Assembly (NCBI GenBank): GCA_031556375.1
Contig: JAVBTA010000029.1
Coordinates: 51,913-115,912 of the forward strand
Reading direction: 5' to 3'
Origin: BNXB01 sp031556375
GTDB taxonomy: Bacteria; Bacteroidota; Bacteroidia; Bacteroidales; Azobacteroidaceae
DNA: 64,000 nucleotides
The position numbers and the translations under genes are program-made. Positions 54,201 through 63,600 of the stretch are shown here, in pieces. The notes below the pieces were generated by a model that was not told the origin of the DNA, made no database searches, and saw nothing but the letters and a program-made list of their open reading frames with translations. How positions within the stretch are numbered: the stretch's first letter is position 1; the number at the start of each line of letters is the position of its first letter.

Positions 54201-54681
54201 TTTCTTTAGGTCCGGAATCGCTTTCTGTCATAAAATATGCCCCATAAGTAGCATACGGATTATTCTCGTGTATAAAAGATTTGGATGTTGTATCATAAGT
54301 CCATTTTATAGTTCCACGACCATAAAATAACAAGAAATCTCCGGAATTAAAGACACCATCGGAACCTTTATTCACATAAACAGCAATCTCCTGCAGATCA
54401 TCTACATAAGGTTTACTGAAATCTTCGTCCAAAATCCATCCTCCCGAACCATAGAGTTTCACTTTGGCCGGATCGGAAATCCCCATTTTCTTTATATCAT
54501 CGTATGTTAATTTGTAAATGGCATTCGTAGAAGTTTTTAATTTGATCCATTTTCCGGAAGCCAGTTTAGAAGTTTTCGCATAACGTGATCCGTCGTTTCT
54601 CACTTGAGAAAACGCTGTTTGAGAAAAAAACAATACGGATACTAAAACAAATAGAACGTAATATTTTATCTTATTTTTCAT
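51238..54681 (-). CDS. porU: PorU, type IX secretion sortase (C25 peptidase family)
   Basis: This 1147-residue protein has an N-terminal signal peptide (VLFVLVSVLFFSQTAFSQ), several beta-sandwich regions and a gingipain-like C25 core with catalytic His in LNYTGHGSSTSW (about 651) and Cys in PLWITATCDFGWFDG (about 684). The C-terminus (about 1050-1147: PARMNTVFVLSHDRPEAQLE, then PLKAGVYVYKADIRC, KSKKIIILGQ) resembles a T9SS CTD domain. PorU removes CTD signals of cargo and links them to A-LPS at the surface. First T9SS gene in the cluster, followed by porV. Confidence 0.93.
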   Translation of the reverse strand: MKNKIKYYVLFVLVSVLFFSQTAFSQVRNDGSRYAKTSKLASGKWIKLKTSTNAIYKLTYDDIKKMGISDPAKVKLYGSGGWILDEDFSKPYVDDLQEIAVYVNKGSDGVFNSGDFLLFYGRGTIKWTYDTTSKSFIHENNPYATYGAYFMTESDSGPKEMETQASVDQTNLTITEYNDYSLYELDSVYITNTGRELFGESFVTKNVRTFDFNVPGITGADFTLSFAARPSVAANLILNVNEDLVVSSYVSAYFPDGYVKANMREASGKWDNPTEKIAAKVSYDIGNQTIAFLNFIRINTTRKLQVYGNDDPFFRSVNSRNASVRFNIENAGNNNVVFDITDPYDARKVNTSLSGSQLSFGVKSDNTLREFAIVDLNKSFKSPESLGEVQTQDLHALEQTDMVILAPEKFLIQAETLAKAHREKSGLHVTVVQADLIFNEFSSGIPDATAYRRFMKMFYDRGTTEQDKPKYLLFFGDGVFDNRFKTPGGNKLQKDYYLLTYQFKESVNEHMSYGTDDYFGFLDDEEGINPSSESLDLGIGRFPVSSMAQADYAVTKVIAYMNNSRYGAWKNSLVFVGDDRNSDEDNYLHCLQADSIASGVESGYPEFMIKKVYEPAFKSVTSNGKKTYPDAKNKMMNALKDGALVLNYTGHGSSTSWTSEDLLTMTDVNQMSFENLPLWITATCDFGWFDGINSSAGEAAFLNKKSGAIALYTTSRVVDAYQNSHINSALLRYLLGKENRKKLRLGDVLRLAKNSLKDNYNKLNYILLGDPALRLNFPDLDVQVFTVNGQPVKEGEKLTFKALDDVTITGKIVDVNGNVQTGLNGNIQTLIYDSEQQLKSLDPDKQGKYLQFNEYTSMIYPPVSNEVINGEFTVGFKVPLDIFYSENSGKINFYAFDKTNDREAHGSFRDFILNGTADNSDNDGVGPEIQSMYLNSISFKNGDKVNQTPLFVANVYDKDGINVSNGSVGHELSICINNNPNHTFTLNSYFTPSTEVKGEGRVEFMIPDEKALPEGNHTLVFKVWDLLNNSSTDSLYFTVVKDLRPQLFDLTAIGNPARMNTVFVLSHDRPEAQLEVTIRVYDLTGRVCWTNKVAGSSTWLKDFPVEWDLRTNSGMPLKAGVYVYKADIRCGNSSEATKSKKIIILGQ

Positions 54682-54689
54682 CTAAAAAT

Positions 54690-55307
54690 TTACCTGACAA
54701 AAAAATCGAGAACTTTCCGTTCACCGATAAATCCCTGCAAATGGTCATCAATCGCAACCTGCCCAACTCCAGCCGGAGTTCCGGTATAAATCAAATCACC
54801 AATTTTCAAGGTAAAAAAGCGGCTTACATATTCAATAATTTCGTCTACTTTAAAAATCATATCTTGAGTATTTCCTTCCTGTACCTTCGTTCCATTGATA
54901 TCCAAATGAAAAGGAATATTATTTATGTCCTGATCCAATGTTTCCAACGAAACAAAATCCCCTATAGCTGCGGAACTATCAAAAGCCTTACTGATCTCCC
55001 AAGGCATTCCATCGTTCCTAAGTTTACGTTGTAAGTCCCTCGCTGTAAAGTCGATCCCTACTGAGATCTCTCTATAATAACGATGAGCAAACTTCGCTGC
55101 TATATTTTTGCCTAACCTATCAATCTTTACTACAATTTCCGTTTCGTAATGCATCTCAGAAGTAAAATCCGGGATAAAAAACGGCTTACTATCTTTCAGC
55201 AACGATGAGTCGGGCTTTAGAAAGATTGTCGGTTCACTTAGTAATAACGTATGAAGCATCTCTTTATTGTGAGACGCATAATTCATGCCAACACAGATAA
55301 TCTTCAT
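54690..55307 (-). CDS. Fumarylacetoacetate hydrolase (FAH) family protein
   Basis: This 205-residue protein has an FAH fold: KIICVGMNYASHNKEM (N-terminus), PTIFLKPDSSL, HYETEIVVKIDRLG (metal-binding Glu residues about 64-66), FTARDLQRKLRNDGMPW and GDLIYTGTPAGVGQV near the end. Family members hydrolyse or decarboxylate beta-diketo acids such as oxaloacetate or acylpyruvates. The exact substrate is unknown. It lies between rex and porU, 8 bases before porU. Confidence 0.88.
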   Translation of the reverse strand: MKIICVGMNYASHNKEMLHTLLLSEPTIFLKPDSSLLKDSKPFFIPDFTSEMHYETEIVVKIDRLGKNIAAKFAHRYYREISVGIDFTARDLQRKLRNDGMPWEISKAFDSSAAIGDFVSLETLDQDINNIPFHLDINGTKVQEGNTQDMIFKVDEIIEYVSRFFTLKIGDLIYTGTPAGVGQVAIDDHLQGFIGERKVLDFFVR

Positions 55308-55325
55308 GTGATTTAATGATTTTTA

Positions 55326-55967
55326 TCAGCCTTTTAGTCTATTAAACATAACAGCCAGATGAGCGTAGATAGAAGTATTTTGAACTACAATATGCTCTGG
55401 GACACGGATCCGGTAAGGTGTAAAATTCCAGATAGCTTTGATTCCTCCCTGTATCATCAGATCGGCAGTTTCCTGAGCCTGATCTACCGGGACGGTCAAA
55501 ATCCCGATATTGGTTTGGTTATCTTCTTGTATTTCAGAAAATTGACCAATAGAATACACGGGGATACCTCCGATAGTATTTCCACACAATTCAGGATTTA
55601 CATCGAAAGCCGCCACAACGTCCAAACCATATTGTTTGAGCCCGGAATCGAGTAATAATGCACCTCCCAGGCTACCTGCTCCAAACAAGGATGCTTTATG
55701 AGAAGCTGTAAATCCAAGAAAATCTTCCAGAACAACAATCAACGAATCAATATCATACCCCACCCTGGTCTTTCCTGCGACATTGACATACGACAAATCT
55801 TTGGCTACCTGCGACGAATCCACACTTATTTCTTTAGCTATTTGTGTAGATGAAACCAGTGTTTCTCCCTTTGATTTCAATAATTTAATATATGCCAGAT
55901 ACCATGGGAGCCTGCGTAATGCTGGTTCCGGCACTTTCCATTGAGGTTTATTTGAATGTGATGCCAT
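55326..55967 (-). CDS. rex: Redox-sensing repressor Rex
   Basis: This 213-residue repressor has an N-terminal winged helix (PEPALRRLPWYLAYIKLLKS, then EISVDSSQVAKDLSYVNVAG) and a Rossmann domain (SLFGAGSLGGALLLDSGL, VAAFDVNPELCGNTIGG) that binds NADH/NAD+. It senses the NADH/NAD+ ratio and represses fermentation and respiration genes. First gene of the leftward cluster; divergent from the SUI1 gene with a 75-base shared promoter region. Confidence 0.95.
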   Translation of the reverse strand: MASHSNKPQWKVPEPALRRLPWYLAYIKLLKSKGETLVSSTQIAKEISVDSSQVAKDLSYVNVAGKTRVGYDIDSLIVVLEDFLGFTASHKASLFGAGSLGGALLLDSGLKQYGLDVVAAFDVNPELCGNTIGGIPVYSIGQFSEIQEDNQTNIGILTVPVDQAQETADLMIQGGIKAIWNFTPYRIRVPEHIVVQNTSIYAHLAVMFNRLKG

Positions 55968-56014
55968 TCTTAATTGTTAACCTGGTTAAAAATGCAAAGA
56001 TAATAGAAAAATAT

Positions 56015-56022
56015 TACCTTTG
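56015..56022 (+). promoter_or_regulatory. -7 box TACCTTTG upstream of the SUI1 gene
   Basis: Matches TAnnTTTG and lies 20 bases before the start codon. Confidence 0.5.
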
Positions 56023-56042
56023 GCAAAAATTATAACTGTAAG

Positions 56043-56387
56043 ATGAAAAGCAACGACTGGAAAGACCGTCTGAATGTAGTATATTCTACAAATCCGGATT
56101 TCAAATACGAAACTGGCAGTGACGAGGAGAAAGATACTCTTCCTAACGAAAAACAGCAACTAAAAATCAGCCTGGATAAACGTAACCGGGGAGGCAAGAT
56201 GGTAACTCTGATTACCGGATTTACCGGTACGGACGATGATTTACAATCACTAGGAAAAATGCTGAAAGTAAGATGTGGCGTAGGAGGTTCTGCAAAAGAT
56301 GGGGAAATCATTGTTCAGGGTGACTTCAGAAAAAAAGTACTGGAACTTCTACAGAAAGAAGGATACGTTAAAGCACGCATGATTTGA
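56043..56387 (+). CDS. SUI1/eIF1-like translation initiation factor (YciH-type)
   Basis: This 114-residue protein has an unstructured N-terminus and a SUI1 domain (KMVTLITGFTGTDDDLQSLG, then MLKVRCGVGGSAKDGEIIVQ, GDFRKKVLELLQKEGY). Bacterial homologues (YciH) are thought to influence start-site fidelity at the ribosome. Single gene with its own -7 box. Confidence 0.92.
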   Translation: MKSNDWKDRLNVVYSTNPDFKYETGSDEEKDTLPNEKQQLKISLDKRNRGGKMVTLITGFTGTDDDLQSLGKMLKVRCGVGGSAKDGEIIVQGDFRKKVLELLQKEGYVKARMI

Positions 56388-56396
56388 TTCCGTCGT

Positions 56397-56427
56397 TTTG
56401 CCAACTCATTTTATTTGTATAACTTTG
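56397..56427 (+). promoter_or_regulatory. Promoter of psd-pssA
   Basis: TTTG at 56397-56400 and TAACTTTG at 56420-56427, spacer 19 bases. The gene starts 25 bases downstream. Confidence 0.65.
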
Positions 56428-56452
56428 CATGATTGAAACACTATAATTCTGT

Positions 56453-57109
56453 ATGAAAATCCATCCTGAGGGATATAAAATACTAACAGTCTCACTTTTA
56501 GCTTTGGCTTTGCTCAACGTTGTGCTTTACAATTGGGTGGGACGTTCCTTGTTTTTCTACACCATTCTTTTGATCTCTATAGTACTTGCAGCCATTCTGG
56601 TCAATTTTTTCAGGTCGCCTAAAAGAGTTTTCACATCCGATACAGAAGATATTCTGATCGCTCCTGCCGACGGTACTATTGTTGTCATTGAGGAAATGTT
56701 TGAAGACGAATGGTTTCAGGAAAAACGGATACAAGTATCTATTTTCATGAGTTTATTTGATGCACATGTAAACTGGATACCTGCAAATGGGAAAATAATC
56801 CACAGTTCGCATCAAAACGGACGATTCATGGCAGCCTACCTGCCTAAATCCAGCCGGGAAAACGAACGTTCGACTATTGTTATTGAGCGTCCGAACGGTG
56901 ACAGGATCCTTCTCAGGCAGGTTGCCGGTGCAATGGCTAAGCGGATCGTCACTTACTCAAAGGAAGGTCTGGACTGTCATATCAACGATCAATTAGGATT
57001 TATTAAATTTGGATCCAGGATCGACTTATATCTTCCGCTAAGCGCCAAAGTCTCAGTCAAAATGGACGAGAAAGTAAAAGGAAACAAAACAATAATTGCC
57101 CAACTCTAA
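56453..57109 (+). CDS. psd: Phosphatidylserine decarboxylase
   Basis: This 218-residue protein belongs to the short PSD type: two N-terminal membrane segments (LTVSLLALALLNVVLYNWVG; FFYTILLISIVLAAILVNFF), then the decarboxylase domain with APADGTIVVIEE, FMSLFDAHVNWIPANGKI and the self-cleavage motif in LGFIKFGSRIDLYLP, where Ser becomes the pyruvoyl group. It forms phosphatidylethanolamine. It pairs with pssA, 14 bases downstream, which supplies phosphatidylserine. Confidence 0.95.
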   Translation: MKIHPEGYKILTVSLLALALLNVVLYNWVGRSLFFYTILLISIVLAAILVNFFRSPKRVFTSDTEDILIAPADGTIVVIEEMFEDEWFQEKRIQVSIFMSLFDAHVNWIPANGKIIHSSHQNGRFMAAYLPKSSRENERSTIVIERPNGDRILLRQVAGAMAKRIVTYSKEGLDCHINDQLGFIKFGSRIDLYLPLSAKVSVKMDEKVKGNKTIIAQL

Positions 57110-57123
57110 AAATAAGAACCGCC

Positions 57124-57897
57124 ATGAGAAACCTGATGAAAAGTATTCCAAACATGATTACCTGTCTCAACTTATTTTCAGGGTCTTTGGCTTGTATCCT
57201 GGCAATTGAACATAACTATACAGGGGCTTTTATATTTATCGTTTTTGCCGCAATATTCGATTTTCTCGACGGGTTTGCAGCCCGCTTGCTTAAAGCTTTC
57301 TCTCCGATAGGCAAAGAGCTCGATTCTCTGGCCGATGTTGTCAGTTTCGGTCTGGCTCCGGGCTTATTAGTTTTTTCTTTCCTGCAAAAAATAGAAGAAG
57401 CGGCTTCAATCAATGCCAGCATTCATTTTTTAGGCCTTCTTCTACCTATTTTCGCAGCCCTCCGACTGGCAAAATTTAACATAGATACCCGTCAGACAAA
57501 CTCTTTTCTGGGCTTGCCGGTTCCGGCAAATGCTTTATTCTGGAGCGCCTTGGTACCGACTCTGAACAATAATATTTTTGGAGAAGAATTCAACATTAAT
57601 GTTTTCAACTATCAGATTGAAAATATAAGCAGAATTATTGAAGGTAACGAATGGGGATTATGTGCGTTTATCATCTGCCTGGTCATAGTATTCTGCTTAT
57701 TGATGGTTTCCGAACTTCCGATGTTCTCTTTGAAATTCAAAAGCTACGGATGGAAAGGGAATGAAATGCAATATATATTAATCATCTTAACAATATTACT
57801 TGTCATTTTCTTCCACCTATTTGGAGTTAGCCTCTGTATTCTTGCTTATATACTGATGTCAGCCATAAATAAAATGCAGAAAAAAGACATAAAATAA
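57124..57897 (+). CDS. pssA: CDP-diacylglycerol-serine O-phosphatidyltransferase
   Basis: This 257-residue membrane protein has the CDP-alcohol phosphotransferase motif spread over FDFLDGFAARLLKAF and SPIGKELDSLADVVSFG (about 40-75: D-G-x2-A-R...G-x3-D-x3-D). About seven hydrophobic segments follow. It makes phosphatidylserine from CDP-diacylglycerol and serine, the substrate of the psd product encoded just upstream. The two genes cover the PE branch together. Confidence 0.95.
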   Translation: MRNLMKSIPNMITCLNLFSGSLACILAIEHNYTGAFIFIVFAAIFDFLDGFAARLLKAFSPIGKELDSLADVVSFGLAPGLLVFSFLQKIEEAASINASIHFLGLLLPIFAALRLAKFNIDTRQTNSFLGLPVPANALFWSALVPTLNNNIFGEEFNINVFNYQIENISRIIEGNEWGLCAFIICLVIVFCLLMVSELPMFSLKFKSYGWKGNEMQYILIILTILLVIFFHLFGVSLCILAYILMSAINKMQKKDIK

Positions 57898-57930
57898 AAT
57901 TTAACGTCTATATATTAAAATTCTAAAACC

Positions 57931-60579
57931 ATGAAAACGAGGAACATACCATTTTCTCTGGTTATGCTGTTTTTACTACTAACATACAGTTCTTATGCCC
58001 AGAATCTGATTCCGGTCAATAAAAATCTGGATTCCCAGTGGATAAAGTCTCTTTATGACAGGGGAACGCCCACAACTTATCTTAAATCAAAAAACGAATT
58101 GCAATATATCGGAATGCCTGTAGGAGGCATTATGGCCGGAGGTGTATACCTTGGAGGTGACGGCCGCTTATGGTTGTGGGATATCTTTAATGATAATCAG
58201 GAAGGTATCGAACCTAAAATCGTAAACTGGACCGGAGGAAAAACGACTCATGACAGTTATGTCCGTTCCAGAGACGGAGCTAATTATGTTGAACCATCAA
58301 AAGATATTAGGCCATTGCAACAAGGATTTATCCTTAAATTCGAATACAATGGGAAAACGATTTATAAAACCCTGGAAGAAAAAGACTGGGATGAAATAGC
58401 ATTTGAAGCAACTTATCCTATCGGAACAATAAAATATACAGATAAAAATCTTCCTGTTGAGTTAATATTGGAAGCATACTCTCCATTTATTCCTTTGAAT
58501 GAAGAAGAATCGGGGTTACCGGCAACAATTCTTTCTTTTTCTGTAAAAAACAACAGTAACAGTAATGTAAAGGCCTCTTTGTTAGGTTATCTGGAGAATA
58601 AAACAGGTATCCACTCGGCAGACCCTAATTTTTGCCGCAGGGAGAATGAGGTCAGAAAAGACGGGCAATTAACTGCAATAGCTGAAAGCCTGCCTATTCT
58701 TAAAAAGAACAATAAAAAACCGGAAGAAAGACCAGATTATGGAACAATGTGTATCGCTGTTTTAGACCATAAAGCAAAGGCATACTGCAGCCTGGATCCC
58801 AGCATTCCGGCCAGATGCTTCGGACAAAAAGAAATCGAAAAATGTTCCAAACCTGTACAGGAACCTCTCATCGGAGGCGTTCAAACAGATCTGAATATTT
58901 CCCCAAATAATGCTCAGAAAGCTAATTTCATTATATCCTGGAATTTTCCTAATTTGAAAATTTATCCTGATAAAATTAAAGACAACGGACGTTACTATCA
59001 GAATCGCTTTCAGAACGCTTTGGATGTTGTGAAATATGTACAAACATACTTCGAACGGTTATCTTCTACATCCAAATTATGGAAAGAGACCTGGCAGGAA
59101 TCTACTCTACCCCACTGGTTTTTGGAACGCACTTTTTTAAACATAAACACCCTGGCAACCACCAATTGTCATCAATTCAGCAGTGGACGCTTCTGGGCTT
59201 GGGAAGGTGTTGGAGCTTGTCCAGGAACATGTACCCACGTTTGGCAGTATGCACAGGCTATGGGAAGAATTTTCCCGGCTTTGGAACGCGATTGCAGGGA
59301 AAGAAGTGAACTCGGAATAGCCATGCAGGAAGACGGAGGAATTATCTTCCGCGCAGAGATGGAAACCCGTCCGGCTATCGACGGACAGGCAGGAACGATA
59401 TTACGTTGCTATCGGGAGCACCAGATGAGTGCAGATGATTCTTTCTTAAAACGCAATTGGCCAAAAATCAAAAAAGCGACACAATTCATTATCAATCAGG
59501 ATAAAAACGGTGATGGAATGGAAGATACTCCAATGGAAAATACCCTGGATGCCGTTTGGGATGGTGAAATCGCCTGGATTGTAGGTATTTGTATTTCCGG
59601 AGTAAGAGCTGCAGAAGAGATGGCTGTTGAAGCTGGAGATACCGGATTTGCAAAAGTATGCGCTGAATACGTTAAAAAAGGCAGCAAAAACATGGATAAA
59701 TATTTGTTCAACGGTGAATATTATATTCATAGACCTGACAAAGAAAAAGGTCGCGCAAAATTAGGATCATACAACACATCCCATATCGATCAGGTTTTAG
59801 GGCAGGCATGGGCTCATCAGTTAGGATTAGGATATATTCAGGATAAGAATAAAGTTCGCTCGGCATTACAATCTTTATGGAAATACAATTTCACGCCTGA
59901 TGTTGGCCCATATATTGCGGTCAACCAAGGGGGGCGCCCTTATGCTCTCCCGGGCGAAGGCGGTATGATCATGAATACGAATCCTAAGAATGAAGCTAAG
60001 CCTTATGGAGATAATGTAACATGGCAAATGGGATATTTCCACGAATGTATGAGTGGGTTTGAGTATCAGGTTGCCGCACACATGATAGCCGAAGGAATGG
60101 TGGATGAAGGAATGGTGATGATACGGGCAATCCACGATCGTTATAACGCCGCGAAACGCAATCCCTTTAACGAAATAGAATGCAGTGACCACTATGCCCG
60201 TGCGATGGCCAGCTATGGAGCGTTTATCACTGCCTGTGGTTTTGAATATCACGGGCCCAAAGGTTACATACGATTCTCTCCGAAATGGGGAGCAGATAAT
60301 TTCACAGCTCCATTCACAGCCGCAGAAGGCTGGGGAACCTATTCCCAACAACAATCCGGAGGAAAAATGACTTGCAGCTTGACAGCAAAATATGGTAAAG
60401 TGCAACTAAAAGATTTTAGTGTAGACGCACCGAAAGGAAAATCTTATAAATCTGCCACAGTAACAGTTGCCGACAAACCTGTTTCTGCTCAAGTTAAACA
60501 AAACGGACAAAAGGTGATGATCTCATTCAACGACAGGGTGACAATCAACACCGGCGAAAAATTAAATATCACATTATAA
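57931..60579 (+). CDS. GH116 glycosidase (non-lysosomal glucosylceramidase-like), exported
   Basis: This 882-residue protein has a signal peptide (FSLVMLFLLLTYSSYAQ). An N-terminal GH116_N domain (about 40-370; YIGMPVGGIMAGGVYLGGDG) is followed by an (alpha/alpha)6 DUF608 catalytic domain (about 380-800) with RFWAWEGVGACPGTCTHVWQ (nucleophile Glu about 425) and ENTLDAVWDGEIAWIVG (about 530-546, region of the acid/base Asp), then a small C-terminal beta domain. GH116 enzymes act on beta-glucosides, beta-xylosides or N-acetylglucosaminides. The substrate here is unknown. No susCD gene is adjacent. Confidence 0.9.
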   Translation: MKTRNIPFSLVMLFLLLTYSSYAQNLIPVNKNLDSQWIKSLYDRGTPTTYLKSKNELQYIGMPVGGIMAGGVYLGGDGRLWLWDIFNDNQEGIEPKIVNWTGGKTTHDSYVRSRDGANYVEPSKDIRPLQQGFILKFEYNGKTIYKTLEEKDWDEIAFEATYPIGTIKYTDKNLPVELILEAYSPFIPLNEEESGLPATILSFSVKNNSNSNVKASLLGYLENKTGIHSADPNFCRRENEVRKDGQLTAIAESLPILKKNNKKPEERPDYGTMCIAVLDHKAKAYCSLDPSIPARCFGQKEIEKCSKPVQEPLIGGVQTDLNISPNNAQKANFIISWNFPNLKIYPDKIKDNGRYYQNRFQNALDVVKYVQTYFERLSSTSKLWKETWQESTLPHWFLERTFLNINTLATTNCHQFSSGRFWAWEGVGACPGTCTHVWQYAQAMGRIFPALERDCRERSELGIAMQEDGGIIFRAEMETRPAIDGQAGTILRCYREHQMSADDSFLKRNWPKIKKATQFIINQDKNGDGMEDTPMENTLDAVWDGEIAWIVGICISGVRAAEEMAVEAGDTGFAKVCAEYVKKGSKNMDKYLFNGEYYIHRPDKEKGRAKLGSYNTSHIDQVLGQAWAHQLGLGYIQDKNKVRSALQSLWKYNFTPDVGPYIAVNQGGRPYALPGEGGMIMNTNPKNEAKPYGDNVTWQMGYFHECMSGFEYQVAAHMIAEGMVDEGMVMIRAIHDRYNAAKRNPFNEIECSDHYARAMASYGAFITACGFEYHGPKGYIRFSPKWGADNFTAPFTAAEGWGTYSQQQSGGKMTCSLTAKYGKVQLKDFSVDAPKGKSYKSATVTVADKPVSAQVKQNGQKVMISFNDRVTINTGEKLNITL

Positions 60580-60600
60580 TATTTCAACTAAAAAACATTA

Positions 60601-63600
60601 ATGAAAACTATCTATTCTATTCTTTTATTATTACTGTTACCTTCATACAGTTTTGGAGAGACCCCGCTCTGGATGCGCTATCCCACAATATCTCCCGATG
60701 GAAAGGAAATTGCTTTTTCCTACAAAGGAGATATTTATAAAGTAGCCTCAACCGGAGGAGAAGCTAAACAAATCACTATGCACGAAGCATACGACTACAT
60801 GCCGGTATGGTCGCCCGATGGAAAAAGTATTGCTTTCGCAAGCGATCGGAATGGAAATTTCGACATTTTTCTGACTTCAGCTGAAGGAGGAAACGCTCAA
60901 AGATTAACTACTTACTCCAGTTCTGAATCCCCATATGCATTTTCTCCTGACGGAAAATACATATTCTTCGGAGCAAAAATACAAGCTCCCGCCGTCAGTG
61001 CGGCATTCCCTTCCGGAGTGATGAGTGAACTTTATAAAGTACCGGTAAACGGAGGACGTCCTGAACAAATCATAGCTATCCCCGCTGAGAATATTTATTT
61101 CTCAAAAGACGGTAAAAAAATCATTTACCAGGATCGGAAAGGACAGGAAGATAAATTCAGGAAACATCATAAATCATCCGTTACACGCGATATCTGGACA
61201 TACGACCTGCAAACAGGGAAATACCAGCAGCTGATCTCTGATGCCGGAGAAGATACCAATCCGGTTTTCAGTACTGACAACAATACGGTTTATTTCCTCA
61301 GTGAACGTTCAGGAACATACAATGTTCACTCTTTTCCTATGAACGAGACTAAACAGGTAAAACAAATCAGTTCGTTCAAGACACATCCGGTTCGCTTTCT
61401 GAGTATAGCAGGTAATGGCACTTTATGTTATTTCTATGATGGAGAGATTTATACTCAGCCTGCTAATGGCAAAGCTCAAAAAGTAAAAATCAATATTACA
61501 GAAGAAAGTAAAGATAACAATACGTTGGCTCTGACTCGCGGAGCTTATGGCCGCGCGGTCTCTCCCGATGGCAAACAAGTATCATTTGTAATGCGTGGAG
61601 AAATTTTCGTATCTTCTGTTGATTATAAATACACAAAACGCATCACCAATACTCCGGCTCAGGATAACTACCCAAGTTTCTCCCCGGACGGAAAGACTTT
61701 AGTGTATGCGACCGAACGTGACGGAACATGGAACCTCTATACCTCGAAAACCGGACGTGAAGATGATCTGTATTTCTTTAATTCGACCATACTTAAAGAA
61801 GAACCTCTTTTCAAACCGGATAATATCGAACGTAACCTGCCGCAATTCTCTCCGGACGGAAAAGAAGTCGCATTCATCCAGGACCGCGGCAAACTGATGG
61901 TCTATAATATTGCGACTAAAAAAACCAGACAAATCACAGACGGCTCAGGAAACCTCGACAGTTCCGGTTTTATAGATTATGAGTGGTCGCCCGACGGAAA
62001 ATGGTTCATAATTTCCTATTGCCCCAACAGACATATGCCTTATAACGATGTTGGGTTAGTAAGTTCACAAGGCGGAACAATCACCAATCTTACTAACAGT
62101 GGATATACCAGTTCCCATGCACATTGGGTGATGGGAGGTAATGCAGTCCTTTTCCAATCTGAACGTTACGGAATGCGCAACCACGCCTCGTGGGGTTCTT
62201 TAGATGACGCAATGATCGTATTCCTCAATCAAAAATCGTATGATAAATTTATTCTCAGCGAGGACGATTACAAGTTATTAAAAGAAGAAGAGAAGGCTAA
62301 AGAAAAGAAAAAACCTGCTGATACTGCAAAAGACGATAAAAAGGATAACAAAAAAGAGGATAAATCCACGGATAAAAAAGAGGATGAAAAGAAAAAAGAG
62401 GATAAATCCATTGAAGTTGAGTTGAAAGGTATCGAAGATCGTATCATCCGCTTGACCCCGAATTCATCCATGATGGCCGATGCTATCCTGACTCCGGAAG
62501 GAGATAAATTATTCTATCTGGCATCTTTCGAAAAAGGATATGACCTATGGCAACTCGATTGCAGGACTAAAGAAACAAAAATCGTATCTAAAGGTGCAGG
62601 TCCGGGATCTTTATTGTTGGATAAAGACGGAAAAAACATCTTCCTTTTGGGAATGTCTACTCAAAAGATCGGAGTCGCCGATGCCAAGAAAACGATTATT
62701 ACTCCCCTGGCAGAGATGGACGTGGAGCTCTATGCCGAACGTCAATATATGTTCGATCATGTCTGCACACAGGAAGAAAAACGTTTTTATGTTAAAGATA
62801 TGCATGGAGTGGACTGGCCTTTGATGAAGAAAGCTTACTCACGCTTCCTACCTTACATCAACAATAATTACGATTTTGCCGAATTACTAAGCGAAATACT
62901 CGGAGAACTAAACGTTTCCCATACAGGAGGACGTTATCGTGCTATACCACAAAATCCGGATATCACAGCTCAATTAGGCTTATTCTTTTCCTGGAATTAT
63001 GCCAAAGACGGCTTAATGATCGATGAAGTCATTGAAAAAGGGCCGTTTGACAATGCAGAAAGCAAAGTTAAAGCCGGATGTATCATCGAAATGATCGACG
63101 GAATAAAAATCACCACCGGGCAGGATTATTTCCCATTATTGAATAAAAAATCGGGTAAAAACACATTGATTTCATTATATAATCCAACTACAAACGAACG
63201 TTGGGAAGAAGTCATCAAACCTATTTCCGCAGCTACTCTTTCCGACCTGCTTTATAACCGCTGGGTAAAACAACGTGAAGCAGATGTAGAACGCTTGTCA
63301 AACGGACGTCTGGGTTATGTTCACATACAAAGTATGGGAGATCCCAGTTTCCGCACCATTTATTCTGACATTCTCGGTAAATTCAACAACAAAGAAGGTA
63401 TCGTAATCGATATCCGTTTCAATGGAGGAGGCCGCTTGCATGAAGACATTGAAGTATTATTCAGCGGAAAAAAATACTTTACGCAAGTGGTTCGCGGACA
63501 AGAAACCTGTGATATGCCTAGTCGCCGTTGGAACAAACCATCAATCATGGTAATGAATGAAGCTTGCTATTCCAATGCTCATGGAACGCCATGGGTTTAC

